Origin: Tharpella sp964457755
GTDB lineage: Bacteria; Desulfobacterota; Anaeroferrophillalia; Anaeroferrophillales; Tharpellaceae
NCBI GenBank assembly: GCA_964457755.1
Contig: CAYWGC010000010.1
Location: 1-64,000, forward strand
Length of the DNA stretch: 64,000 nucleotides
Reading direction: 5' to 3'
Both the position numbers and the translations under genes were made by a program. Under the pieces are notes generated by a model. The model saw nothing but the letters and a program-made list of their open reading frames with translations. It made no database searches and was not told the origin of the DNA. Each line of letters starts with the position of its first letter. Positions within the stretch are counted from its first letter, which is position 1. Below, piece after piece: positions 9,228 to 17,127 of this stretch.

Positions 9228-9632
9228 ATGCAGCTTCTTCTTATAGCTGACAGAGACGAGGAGACTCGCAAGCGCATCGGCAGTTTTTTCAGCGGTAGCG
9301 AGTACAATGTTATCGAGGCGGATACAGTGGATGTTGTCTTGAGTAATGTCCTGAAAAATGAAGCCAGAGTTATTCTCTTGGGGAGCGAGTTCGACGGATT
9401 ATCAGCAATGAAAATAATCCCCCTCTTAAAAAGATGCAACCAAAACTCGACCATTATCCTTATATCAGACGAAGAGTCTCCCTATCTTCTCCGCAGATTT
9501 CGTAAAGAGGGAATCTTCTATCATGCTTTAAAGCCGGTAAGCGGCGATGACAGCGATGAGCTCAGACAAGTAGTTCAATGTGCTTTCCATAACGTAACCG
9601 AAAAAAAACTGTCCCAGAAAGCTCCTGCCTAA
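9228..9632 (+). CDS. Degenerate response-regulator receiver (pseudo-receiver)
   Basis: This is a 134-aa stand-alone receiver-fold protein. The ATG at 9228 follows AAAAGGGGA; an upstream in-frame extension overlaps paralogue 1 and is unlikely. The acidic pocket residues (ADRDE, residues 7-11), the conserved Ser (ILISDE) and Lys-Pro (HALKP) are present. The phosphoacceptor strand reads VILLGSEF, with Gly in place of the phosphorylatable Asp. It therefore probably acts without phosphorylation, as a docking or sequestering protein. It has no output domain. It sits between small-protein paralogues 1 and 2 and should be co-expressed with them. Confidence 0.78.
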   Translation: MQLLLIADRDEETRKRIGSFFSGSEYNVIEADTVDVVLSNVLKNEARVILLGSEFDGLSAMKIIPLLKRCNQNSTIILISDEESPYLLRRFRKEGIFYHALKPVSGDDSDELRQVVQCAFHNVTEKKLSQKAPA

Positions 9633-9704
9633 CAACTCTTACGAAAAGAAGCACTCGGGGCAGGATGAAAAGTGACGGGAATGAAAATAAAAAGGGGGTT
9701 AATC

Positions 9705-9950
9705 ATGAAAACAGCGCTATCAACACTCTTTTTGCTTCTGGCGATTAGCAGCAAGGTATTTGCCGCGAACCCTGAGATGGCGTACAAGGGCGGAATTTTT
9801 GTCAATATCTGCATCGGTTTCTGTGCCCTGATTGTTGTCGCGCAACTGGTTCCGGCCCTAATCTTGATTTTGGGCTTCATCAAGGAGTCGGCGGTCGGAA
9901 TGCAAAGCAAAAAGGCGGCAGGGGAAGAGGCCTCGCCAACTCAAGAGTAG
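9705..9950 (+). CDS. Small signal-peptide/membrane protein, paralogue 2 of 3
   Basis: This is an 81-aa protein starting at ATG 9705 behind AAAGGGGG; the longer reading from 9672 adds non-signal residues. The signal peptide ends KVFA|AN near residue 21. The mature chain begins with a short segment, then one transmembrane helix (GGIFVNICIGFCALIV, AQLVPALI) and a basic tail. It is closest to paralogue 3 (CALIV.AQ..PAL). The function is unknown. The repeated gene suggests either a hetero-oligomer or several partner-specific forms for the neighbouring cytochromes. Confidence 0.8.
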   Translation: MKTALSTLFLLLAISSKVFAANPEMAYKGGIFVNICIGFCALIVVAQLVPALILILGFIKESAVGMQSKKAAGEEASPTQE

Positions 9951-10077
9951 CTCAGAAAAATAGTTTTCCCAGATAAACAGCTGCGTAATTTTAAATTAAA
10001 TCGACGGGATTGTCGTGACTAACACCATAAAGCCGTCGAACAACTTACAACTTGCTACACAACAAAAGGAGACCATC

Positions 10078-10326
10078 ATGAAACATTTCAAACTAGGCTA
10101 TGCAATTGTAACTGCTCTTTTGCTCATAACTACAAATGTATGGGCAGCCGAAGGGGCTCGCCAGGACAACAGCGGGATTTTTGTCTGGATCTTTTTGGGA
10201 GTTTGCGCCCTGATTGTCGCCGCCCAAGCCATACCGGCCCTCTTTATGTTAGTCAGTGCCGCCAAGGGCGTTACCGAAGCCGTGAAAGAGCGTCAACCGG
10301 TTACGGCTAAGGTCGAAAACAAGTAA
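10078..10326 (+). CDS. Small signal-peptide/membrane protein, paralogue 3 of 3
   Basis: This is an 82-aa protein starting at ATG 10078 after AAAAGGAGA. The in-frame ATG-less extension back to 10015 lacks a ribosome-binding site. The signal peptide ends NVWA|AE near residue 22, followed by one helix (GIFVWIFLGVCALIV, AQAIPALFM) and a C-terminal amphipathic, lysine/glutamate-rich tail. It lies 77 nt upstream of the heptahaem cytochrome. Like its two paralogues it has no cysteine pair, haem motif or catalytic signature, so a structural or assembly role is more likely than an enzymatic one. Confidence 0.8.
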   Translation: MKHFKLGYAIVTALLLITTNVWAAEGARQDNSGIFVWIFLGVCALIVAAQAIPALFMLVSAAKGVTEAVKERQPVTAKVENK

Positions 10327-10403
10327 TCGACGCAGTGAGATCAAAAACCACAATATCTGCTGGCGCATGCATGCCAGCATTCTTATTTTGTAAAGGAGAG
10401 CTC

Positions 10404-11462
10404 ATGTTACGAATCATAAAACAGATCTGTATTGGCGGGATAGCGGGGTGCCTGCTGCTCGCCGCGCCCGGGGCCTGGGGCATGGATGCGCAGGATTGCG
10501 CTGAATGCCACTTGGATACCTCCATCATCGAGGAGGGAGGGCGCTATCTCTACATCGACCCGGGTCAGTATAATCGATCGGCCCACTCCGAAGAAGGGTG
10601 CCCCACTTGCCACATATCGGTAAGCGACGATCATCCCGAAGATGGCGTCCGCCCCTCACGGGCTCTCTGTAACAGTTGCCATGACAGTGTGGCCGAAGAG
10701 TATGCAGCCTGCAACCATGCCGCCAACGCCGACTGCACAGAGTGCCACAACCCGCACCAAGTAAAATCGATAAAAACGGTTTCCGGTTTTGATATGAATG
10801 GAATGTGCATTGAATGTCACGACCCGAAGGAGGTTTCCGGAACCCACGGAGTGTGGCTGCCGCAGGCCCAATTGCACATCGAAGCCCTTCCCTGCATAAC
10901 CTGCCACACCGGTTCTGAGAACTACGTAATCACCTTCTACATCGAAAAATTCGAGAAACGGGCCGGCACTGCCACTAAATTACAATTAGCCACCTTTGCC
11001 GATCTTAAGGCTATCGCTCCCGCCGGCAAGGTCGAGCATCTTATTGACACCAATGCCGACGGAATCATCAACCTGGCGGAACTTAAAGCATTCAACTCTT
11101 CCTCAAACAAGCAGGGACTGAAACTTAAAGGCATGATGACTCCTCAGGATGCAAGTCACACCTACAGCACCCTGGACAACCGCTGGGACTGCACCTTCTG
11201 TCATGCTTCCGGACCCTCGGCCATGCAGATAAGTTTTGTCGCCATACCGGATGGACAAGGTACATATATGCAAATAGAGGTAGAACCGGGTGCCGTTCTC
11301 GACGCGATTAACGGTACACCTGACTTCTATATGGTTGGGGCTACACGCAACAAAACGTTAAGCTATGTCGGACTCATCATCGTCGTAGCCGGTCTGCTGA
11401 TGCCCATCGGACACGGTTCATTGCGCCTGTTAACTATGAAAAACAGAAAAGAGGAGGAGTAA
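10404..11462 (+). CDS. Membrane-anchored heptahaem cytochrome c with an EF-hand-like loop
   Basis: This is a 352-aa protein. The start ATG 10404 is preceded by AAAGGAGAG. It has an N-terminal signal sequence (to about residue 27), seven CXXCH haem sites (C32, C66, C89, C111, C135, C164, C263) and one C-terminal transmembrane helix (about 320-337) with a short basic cytoplasmic tail. Extra His residues in the haem domain could serve as distal ligands. Between haems 6 and 7 is a canonical 12-residue EF-hand loop, DTNADGIINLAE (215-226), which is unusual in such cytochromes. The stop codon is followed immediately by the cytochrome b gene, suggesting a two-subunit quinol-linked electron-transfer complex with the c-haems on the periplasmic side. 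Confidence 0.9.
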   Translation: MLRIIKQICIGGIAGCLLLAAPGAWGMDAQDCAECHLDTSIIEEGGRYLYIDPGQYNRSAHSEEGCPTCHISVSDDHPEDGVRPSRALCNSCHDSVAEEYAACNHAANADCTECHNPHQVKSIKTVSGFDMNGMCIECHDPKEVSGTHGVWLPQAQLHIEALPCITCHTGSENYVITFYIEKFEKRAGTATKLQLATFADLKAIAPAGKVEHLIDTNADGIINLAELKAFNSSSNKQGLKLKGMMTPQDASHTYSTLDNRWDCTFCHASGPSAMQISFVAIPDGQGTYMQIEVEPGAVLDAINGTPDFYMVGATRNKTLSYVGLIIVVAGLLMPIGHGSLRLLTMKNRKEEE

Positions 11463-11463
11463 A

Positions 11464-12144
11464 ATGCGCATCAAGGAGAAGATCTATCTGACCCCCACGC
11501 CGATTCGAATCTGGCACTGGCTCAACGCCTTTGGGATCATCACTTTGTGCGTTACCGGCGCGGAAATACGCTTCCCTGAATTTGTCCATATCTTTGGCAA
11601 TTTCAAAGCTGTGGTACGGGTTCATAATGCTGCTGGCATAGTTGTCGCTCTATCTTTCGCCCTATGGTTTATCTACTACGCCTTTGTTGCCAGAACCCTG
11701 ATCAAGATCTACGTACCGACGGTCACCGACATCAGAAAAGGCTTGATCAGACAAGCCCTCTACTATTTCTTCTATTTTTTCCTGGGAAGCAAGCCAAATC
11801 CCCATCACCAGACGCCGGAGAACAAGTTCAATCCCCTGCAGAAATCGGCTTACATGGCGATGATGCTTATCCTGACACCCATAGTCATCATCACCGGTAT
11901 CTTCTTGATGAATGTAACCCCTTTACGTAACTTTGTCCTGGGCATCGGCGCACTCAAGGTCCTGGTAGAAGTACACTGGTTACTGGCCTGCTCCTTCTGT
12001 GCCTTCTTATTTGCGCACTTCTACTTAGCGACTCTGGGGCACACCCCCTTCGCACACTTTATACCGATGTGGACGGGATGGGAAGAGATCGAGCCGAACG
12101 CGCATGACGAAGATGCCACCGAAGAGCCCAAAGCTGCAGCTTGA
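11464..12144 (+). CDS. Di-haem cytochrome b (b561/formate dehydrogenase gamma-like)
   Basis: This 226-aa integral membrane protein has four predicted helices. Histidines suited to bind b haems are H18 (IWHWLN), H54 (RVHNAAG), H171 (VHWLLA) and H185 (AHFYLA). The topology resembles the cytochrome b subunits of formate dehydrogenase, Ni/Fe hydrogenase and thiosulfate reductase. It starts 1 nt after the heptahaem gene, so the two are translationally linked. Inferred role: exchange electrons between the menaquinone pool and the heptahaem subunit, comparable in logic to inner-membrane quinol:cytochrome c modules of metal-reducing bacteria. The direction of electron flow cannot be told. The C-terminus is acidic (HDEDATEE). 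Confidence 0.88.
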   Translation: MRIKEKIYLTPTPIRIWHWLNAFGIITLCVTGAEIRFPEFVHIFGNFKAVVRVHNAAGIVVALSFALWFIYYAFVARTLIKIYVPTVTDIRKGLIRQALYYFFYFFLGSKPNPHHQTPENKFNPLQKSAYMAMMLILTPIVIITGIFLMNVTPLRNFVLGIGALKVLVEVHWLLACSFCAFLFAHFYLATLGHTPFAHFIPMWTGWEEIEPNAHDEDATEEPKAAA

Positions 12145-12182
12145 CAAAAGCGTCTATACACCTGTAAATAAGGATCTTCGAC

Positions 12183-12227
12183 CCTTCCCCGGTCCCCCCC
12201 TTTCGGGAATAGGGGGGCCGGGGAAGG
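12183..12227 (+). promoter_or_regulatory. Very GC-rich hairpin inside the operon
   Basis: CCTTCCCCGG(T)CCCCCC pairs with GGGGGGCCGGGGAAGG to give about 16 bp with a single bulge. No T-tract follows, so it is unlikely to be a simple terminator. It may protect the 3' end of the upstream cytochrome message or lower expression of downstream genes. Confidence 0.6.
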
Positions 12228-12294
12228 CAGAAACCACCTTCCCCATTAAAAGAGTGTCAAGTTAGAAACCGGATGACCGAAAAGGAGATTGGAC

Positions 12295-13125
12295 ATGTTC
12301 AACCGCTTTGCTTCCAAAGCAATCTTCCCGGTAGCACTTTCCCTGACTGGTTTTGTCATCATCTGCAGCCTCATGCTCTACTCTTCCATTAAAGAGGGTT
12401 TCATGAGGGATGCAATCCGGCAGGAGACCAGCCTTGCCGACACCGTCGTCAGTTCAACCCGCTACACCATGATGACGGATGACAGGGAAAGCCTTGAGCA
12501 TATTATCAACAGTATCGGATCCCAGAAGGGAATCGAACATCTCCGTATCTTCAATAAAGAGGGAGTTATCATGTTCTCCTCAACTCCTGAGGAGTTAAAC
12601 CATGTTGTTGACAAAACTACAGCTGGATGTATCGAATGCCACACCGGTTCCAAGCCTAGTGTACGTCTAGGATCGATGGAACTGGCCCGCCGCTTCGTCA
12701 ATGCCAACAATAATAATGTGTTGGCCATCACCGCTCCAATATACAACGATGCCCACTGCTCCGCCGGTGACTGTCATTTTCACCCCCCCCATCAAAAAGT
12801 GCTCGGAACCCTCGATATCGGACTGTCGACCGCAGCTTTAGACAGCAGCCTGCTAGCCCTGCGCTGGAAAATGACGATCTTCTGCATCATGGTTCTCATC
12901 TTGTCCGTGGGCGGGGTCAGTGCCCTCCTCAAACGAAACCTGTTAACACCTATAAATCAGTTAATAGACTATGTGAAAAAGGTTGCCAAAGGCAACCTGG
13001 ATGATGATTTCCCCAAAGGAGTCAGTGAGGTCGAGATTCTGGGCCAGATATATCTTGACATAGCCCGGCAAAAACAACTGGCCGAAACAAAATTGATAAA
13101 AAACGAAAAAGCTGATAACAAGTAA
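12295..13125 (+). CDS. Kinase-less haem-c periplasmic sensor with HAMP domain
   Basis: This 276-aa protein starts at ATG 12295 (AAAGGAG at 12281-12287); a TTG two codons upstream is too close to that site. It has an N-terminal TM (about 10-32), a periplasmic domain with haem motifs C112-I-E-C115-H116 and C155-S-A-G-D-C160-H161 (CX4CH), a second TM (about 192-212) and a HAMP stretch, then ends without kinase, methyl-accepting or cyclase output. The periplasmic part matches the sensor kinase at 17128-18678 in spacing (43 residues between the two haem motifs in both) and sequence (KGI..(L/I)RIFN..G). It is likely a modulator or decoy of that kinase, or a redox sensor using another partner. Confidence 0.85.
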   Translation: MFNRFASKAIFPVALSLTGFVIICSLMLYSSIKEGFMRDAIRQETSLADTVVSSTRYTMMTDDRESLEHIINSIGSQKGIEHLRIFNKEGVIMFSSTPEELNHVVDKTTAGCIECHTGSKPSVRLGSMELARRFVNANNNNVLAITAPIYNDAHCSAGDCHFHPPHQKVLGTLDIGLSTAALDSSLLALRWKMTIFCIMVLILSVGGVSALLKRNLLTPINQLIDYVKKVAKGNLDDDFPKGVSEVEILGQIYLDIARQKQLAETKLIKNEKADNK

Positions 13126-13228
13126 AAAAGAGAGGAGCGCTGCTGGCTGGCTTTAGTTCTCATGGGACAGGCTAAGAAAGTATCCGAAAAAACCTTATGA
13201 AAGTTGTCAGAGCAAATGGGGGTTTTGC

Positions 13229-13753
13229 GTGTTTTTACGACGGAAGCAGAGAGAGAGTCAGCCATTGGCCCCGGACCATGGTTTACCAAACCCGGACTTG
13301 CGCCGCCAGAAAATTTACGATAACATCAGCTACCTCAAGAAACAGATAAGCTACAGTAAATGCTGGATAGCCGTTTTTTTTCTGATCAGCCTTGGAGCTG
13401 CAGTCGACTTCCGCTTTTTCCCCCCGATATCCGAAAAAACAAGAGACCTTCTGGGAGCTCCTCCGCCCCCTACCCTGATCAGTATTGCGCTGATCGTCTA
13501 CGCTTTTTCCGCCCTCATCCTCATCCTGGGACATCTTAACAAGGGCTCCGTTCGCTTTCAGGGTTGGTCACATATGGGCTATCTTTCCGCCTTTTATATA
13601 TTCTTTTACTATGCCGGACTGCTCCGCGAAAATTTCTGGCCCGTCTTCATCGCCGGCCTGACGATTCTCGGCCTTGAACACTACCGGGTCTGGTCCGTCT
13701 GCAGTGAAACCATAAGAGAAGAGAAGAAGATACTTAAGATCCTGGAAAAATGA
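13229..13753 (+). CDS. Hypothetical membrane protein, four predicted helices
   Basis: This 174-aa protein starts with GTG at 13229 behind a G-rich site (GGGGG). It has a basic N-terminus, then hydrophobic segments at roughly 45-62, 82-101, 112-128 and 134-150, and a charged C-terminal helix (ETIREEKKILKILEK). No cysteine pairs or conserved histidines suggest haem binding. I do not recognise the family. It lies between the HAMP sensor and the zinc-ribbon membrane protein, in the same direction, and is probably in the operon. Confidence 0.7.
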   Translation: MFLRRKQRESQPLAPDHGLPNPDLRRQKIYDNISYLKKQISYSKCWIAVFFLISLGAAVDFRFFPPISEKTRDLLGAPPPPTLISIALIVYAFSALILILGHLNKGSVRFQGWSHMGYLSAFYIFFYYAGLLRENFWPVFIAGLTILGLEHYRVWSVCSETIREEKKILKILEK

Positions 13754-13863
13754 TGCATTATTCCGAAGCCTGATCTGGTTCCTGCTCTATTTTAAAGCGT
13801 CAAACCACAAGCCTCATCTCATATTAAAAATTCACTTTACCGTTTCAGAATAAGGAGCACAGT

Positions 13864-14208
13864 TTGGAAGAAAACAAAAGTGAAGATCTCTCGCAGTTTG
13901 CCCTCGGGCTGAAAAAACTTCGTCGCCGGCGTTGGTTTTTTTGGGGAATAATTATTATTTATGTGCCCTCGATCTGGCTTTCACTACGGATAACCAACTC
14001 CGACCGCCAGACCGCCAAAGTTTTTGCGGTTTGGTTTGTGCTGGTTCTGGTAGCCAGCCTTCTCACGGCAGCCGGCAAGTGTCCACGTTGCGGTAACCTT
14101 TTTCATGTCAACGGATTTACACCTCTTTATCTGCGTCGATGCCTGCATTGCGGGCTCCACATAACTGCGGACAAAAAACAGCGTAAGCCAAAAAAACAAG
14201 CAGATTAA
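13864..14208 (+). CDS. Small membrane protein with C-terminal zinc ribbon
   Basis: This is a 114-aa protein with a TTG start at 13864, supported by AAGGAG (13852-13857). Two TM helices (about 24-41 and 52-69) are followed by a zinc-ribbon: C73-PR-C76 and C93-LH-C96. The lysine-rich C-terminus is probably cytoplasmic. Only 3 nt separate its stop from the next start, so it is translationally coupled to the Cache/DUF294 protein and may help place or regulate it. No named family recognised. Confidence 0.72.
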   Translation: MEENKSEDLSQFALGLKKLRRRRWFFWGIIIIYVPSIWLSLRITNSDRQTAKVFAVWFVLVLVASLLTAAGKCPRCGNLFHVNGFTPLYLRRCLHCGLHITADKKQRKPKKQAD

Positions 14209-14211
14209 CAC

Positions 14212-17121
14212 ATGAGTGAAAGCATGAAACAACCCCGCCGGAAAAGTTTTTCCATAAAAATAATACTCCCCACCCTACTCGCCATTCTTCTCTTTATCAT
14301 CTCCATGTTCATGATAATTATCCCTCTATTAAAATATGAGTTAATGGAGGACAAAAGGGAGATGATCCGTGAACTCACAAACTCCGCCTGGAGCATTCTG
14401 GAAAAACAGCACTCAGAGGAAAAGAAAGGCCGCTTGACCATGGCGGAAGCTCAAAAAAACGCTTTAGAAACGATCCAGGAGCTCCGTTACGGCAAAAAGA
14501 GAAAGAACTATTTCTGGATAACCGACACCTCCCCAATAATGCTCATGCACCCTTATCGTAATGATTTGCATGGCGTAGATCTCTCGAGCCATACAGATAA
14601 ACATGAAAAAAAAATGTTCAAAGAGATGGCCGAAATCGCCCAAAAAGATGGGGATGGCTTTGTCGACTACCTGTGGCAGTGGCATGATGAACCGGGCAAA
14701 ATAGTTCCCAAAGTCTCCTATATAAAGATTTTCACACCTTGGAGTTGGATTCTTGGAACCGGGATTTACATAGATGATGTGGATGAAGAGATAAGTGCTA
14801 TGAGCAGCACTATATTCAAAATATCTGCTGTCATAACCCTCCTTATCGCTCTGCTTCTCTTTAAAATCAACTGGGAAAGCCTGCAGATTGAGAGAAAACG
14901 TCAACAAGCGGAAACAGATTGCGTAGAATCTGAAAGAAAATACCGGGCCCTGGTTGAAGCCTCTACCGAAGGCGTTTTGCTGTTCCTTGAAGAAAAACTG
15001 GTCTACAGCAATAAGCCAGCCATGAAGATGCTTCGTCGCAAACAGGAAATCTCTGAAAATGACCTGGAAAGCATTTTCGGACAGGATCGTAGAGGTTTCC
15101 AATTTTTTAAGGAGGTTATCAAAAACCCCAATAGCTGCGATAATTTTGAAACTTCATTACAGACCACCAGCGGGGTTAAACTGGATGCCCATATTGCCGT
15201 CACCAGCATAACCCTTGAAGGTCGTGAAGGGGTTATCCTGACCTTAAAAGATATCAGTAAAAATAAAATAATAGAGCAGGAGTTAGGAGACAGCCAACAA
15301 CGCTATCAATCTCTTGCCGACAAACTGCATTCCGGGATTTTCCGCATAGATGCCTCCAAAAAGGGAACTTTCATTGAAGCCAACCAGGCAACCGCCGAGA
15401 TTTTCGGCTTCAAAAACCGGGAGCAACTTTTCAACACCCCCCTCTCGCTGCTCTTTGCAGATCTGCTGGATTGGGAAAATCTTAAAACTCAACTTAAGGA
15501 GAAAGGTTTTGTCGAGAAAAATGTTCTCACCTTAAGAAGATATAATAGGAACAACACGATTATCTCAATCTCCCTGGGACAAACCACGAATGACACGGGG
15601 GGTATTGAATATTTTGAAGGTTTTATTGAAGATATAACCGAGAGGGTAAAGGCAGAACAGGAACGTGAGAATCTGATCGTTGAGCTCCAAACCTCACTCC
15701 TCTTTATAAACCAGCCAATCAAGGAATTTACCACCCCGCCTCTAACCTGCAAGGTGGATTGTTCTATCCACCTTGCCGCCCAGATGATGCAAGAACAGCA
15801 ACAAAACGCGATTCTTGTCCAGAGCGAAAGCGGAGAGGATCTGGGCATCGTAACCGACTACGATATCTCCCACCGCTTCGTCGTCGAAAACATGCCACCG
15901 GAAACGCAAGTTCACAGAATCATGAGTTCCTCAGTGATTTCCATAGCAGATGATGCTCTGCTCTTCGAAGCCACCCGGATGACCCAGAAGGAGTCGATCA
16001 GACATCTCTTCACCCGGGGTGCAGATGGAAAGATCAATGGTATTATCGACAATCAGGAGCTTCTTAACTTTCACCAATACTCATCTTCAATACTTATCCG
16101 GGAGATCCAAGATGCTGAATCTGTTGGGACCCTAGTGAAAGCCCATGAACGACTGCCGAGACTGATCAAAACCTTAATCGACAGCGGGGCAAAGTCAGAA
16201 AACATCACCAAATTGATCAGTACAATCTCTGATCTGATCACTCAAAAAATCATCACTTTTGCGATCACAGATCTAGGTCCTCCACCAGCTGACTTTTCAT
16301 TTGTGGCCCTTGGCAGTGAAGGCCGGACAGAACAGACGCTGGTCACCGACCAAGACAATGCCATTATCTATGAAGATGTCGAAGAGGATAGAAAGTTAGA
16401 AGCTCAAGATTATTTTACAGCGCTTGGAGAAAAAGTGTGCAAAGATTTAGACCTGGTCGGCTATCACCTCTGCGAAGGTGATATAATGGCCATGAATCCT
16501 AAATGGTGCCAGCCCTTCTCCTCCTGGAAAGATTATTTTCATGACTGGATAACCGAAGCCACACCGCAAAATTTACTGGAGATCAATATTTTCTTTGATT
16601 TTAGAAACCTCCATGGGAAAAGTCGATTTACTGAGAAGTTACGCCAATATATCGACTACCTGCTGAAGAAAAACCGACTCTTTTTCATATATTTTGCACA
16701 AAATGCCCTGCTCTATAAACCGCCAATCGGTTTTTTCGGTAAAATCGTCGTGGGCTCATCTGATAAATGGCCGGAAGCTTTCAATATAAAAACCGCTATG
16801 AAACTGATGTTAAACTTCGCCAGAATCTACGCTCTACAGTATCATATTGCCGAGACCAACACCCTTTCACGGATGAAAAAACTATATGAAATAGGAGTTA
16901 TCAAAGAAAACTTTTATGAAGAGACAACCGAGGTCTATAACTATCTGATGCAGCTTCGCTTAAAACATCAAATAAGTTTGATGAACTGTAAGATGCCGCC
17001 CGATAATTTCATCAACCCCAAAAGCCTTAGCGATATTGAGCTGACAATGCTGAAGAGGGCCCTTACCCACCTCTCGCAAATCCAGACAAAAATCAAATTC
17101 CATTATAAAGGTAGTGGATAA
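14212..17121 (+). CDS. Cache-PAS-PAS-CBS-DUF294 signalling protein
   Basis: This 969-aa protein has, in order, TM1 (about 12-37), a periplasmic Cache (sCache_2) domain with YFWITD and MHPYRNDLHG (to about 200), TM2 (about 203-222), two PAS domains (about 240-350 and 360-480), a CBS pair (about 490-625), and a DUF294 nucleotidyltransferase-like domain with GSEGRTEQ and TDQDNA (about 690-730) plus the DUF294 C-terminal domain. DUF294 is related to GlnD-type nucleotidyltransferases, so it may nucleotidylate a partner. The CBS pair would sense adenine nucleotides and the Cache domain a small extracellular ligand. The usual DUF294 proteins have only CBS domains; membrane-bound Cache/PAS versions are uncommon. 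It is the last gene of the cytochrome operon and meets the kinase gene tail to tail (6-nt gap). Confidence 0.88.
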   Translation: MSESMKQPRRKSFSIKIILPTLLAILLFIISMFMIIIPLLKYELMEDKREMIRELTNSAWSILEKQHSEEKKGRLTMAEAQKNALETIQELRYGKKRKNYFWITDTSPIMLMHPYRNDLHGVDLSSHTDKHEKKMFKEMAEIAQKDGDGFVDYLWQWHDEPGKIVPKVSYIKIFTPWSWILGTGIYIDDVDEEISAMSSTIFKISAVITLLIALLLFKINWESLQIERKRQQAETDCVESERKYRALVEASTEGVLLFLEEKLVYSNKPAMKMLRRKQEISENDLESIFGQDRRGFQFFKEVIKNPNSCDNFETSLQTTSGVKLDAHIAVTSITLEGREGVILTLKDISKNKIIEQELGDSQQRYQSLADKLHSGIFRIDASKKGTFIEANQATAEIFGFKNREQLFNTPLSLLFADLLDWENLKTQLKEKGFVEKNVLTLRRYNRNNTIISISLGQTTNDTGGIEYFEGFIEDITERVKAEQERENLIVELQTSLLFINQPIKEFTTPPLTCKVDCSIHLAAQMMQEQQQNAILVQSESGEDLGIVTDYDISHRFVVENMPPETQVHRIMSSSVISIADDALLFEATRMTQKESIRHLFTRGADGKINGIIDNQELLNFHQYSSSILIREIQDAESVGTLVKAHERLPRLIKTLIDSGAKSENITKLISTISDLITQKIITFAITDLGPPPADFSFVALGSEGRTEQTLVTDQDNAIIYEDVEEDRKLEAQDYFTALGEKVCKDLDLVGYHLCEGDIMAMNPKWCQPFSSWKDYFHDWITEATPQNLLEINIFFDFRNLHGKSRFTEKLRQYIDYLLKKNRLFFIYFAQNALLYKPPIGFFGKIVVGSSDKWPEAFNIKTAMKLMLNFARIYALQYHIAETNTLSRMKKLYEIGVIKENFYEETTEVYNYLMQLRLKHQISLMNCKMPPDNFINPKSLSDIELTMLKRALTHLSQIQTKIKFHYKGSG

Positions 17122-17127
17122 AACGCC

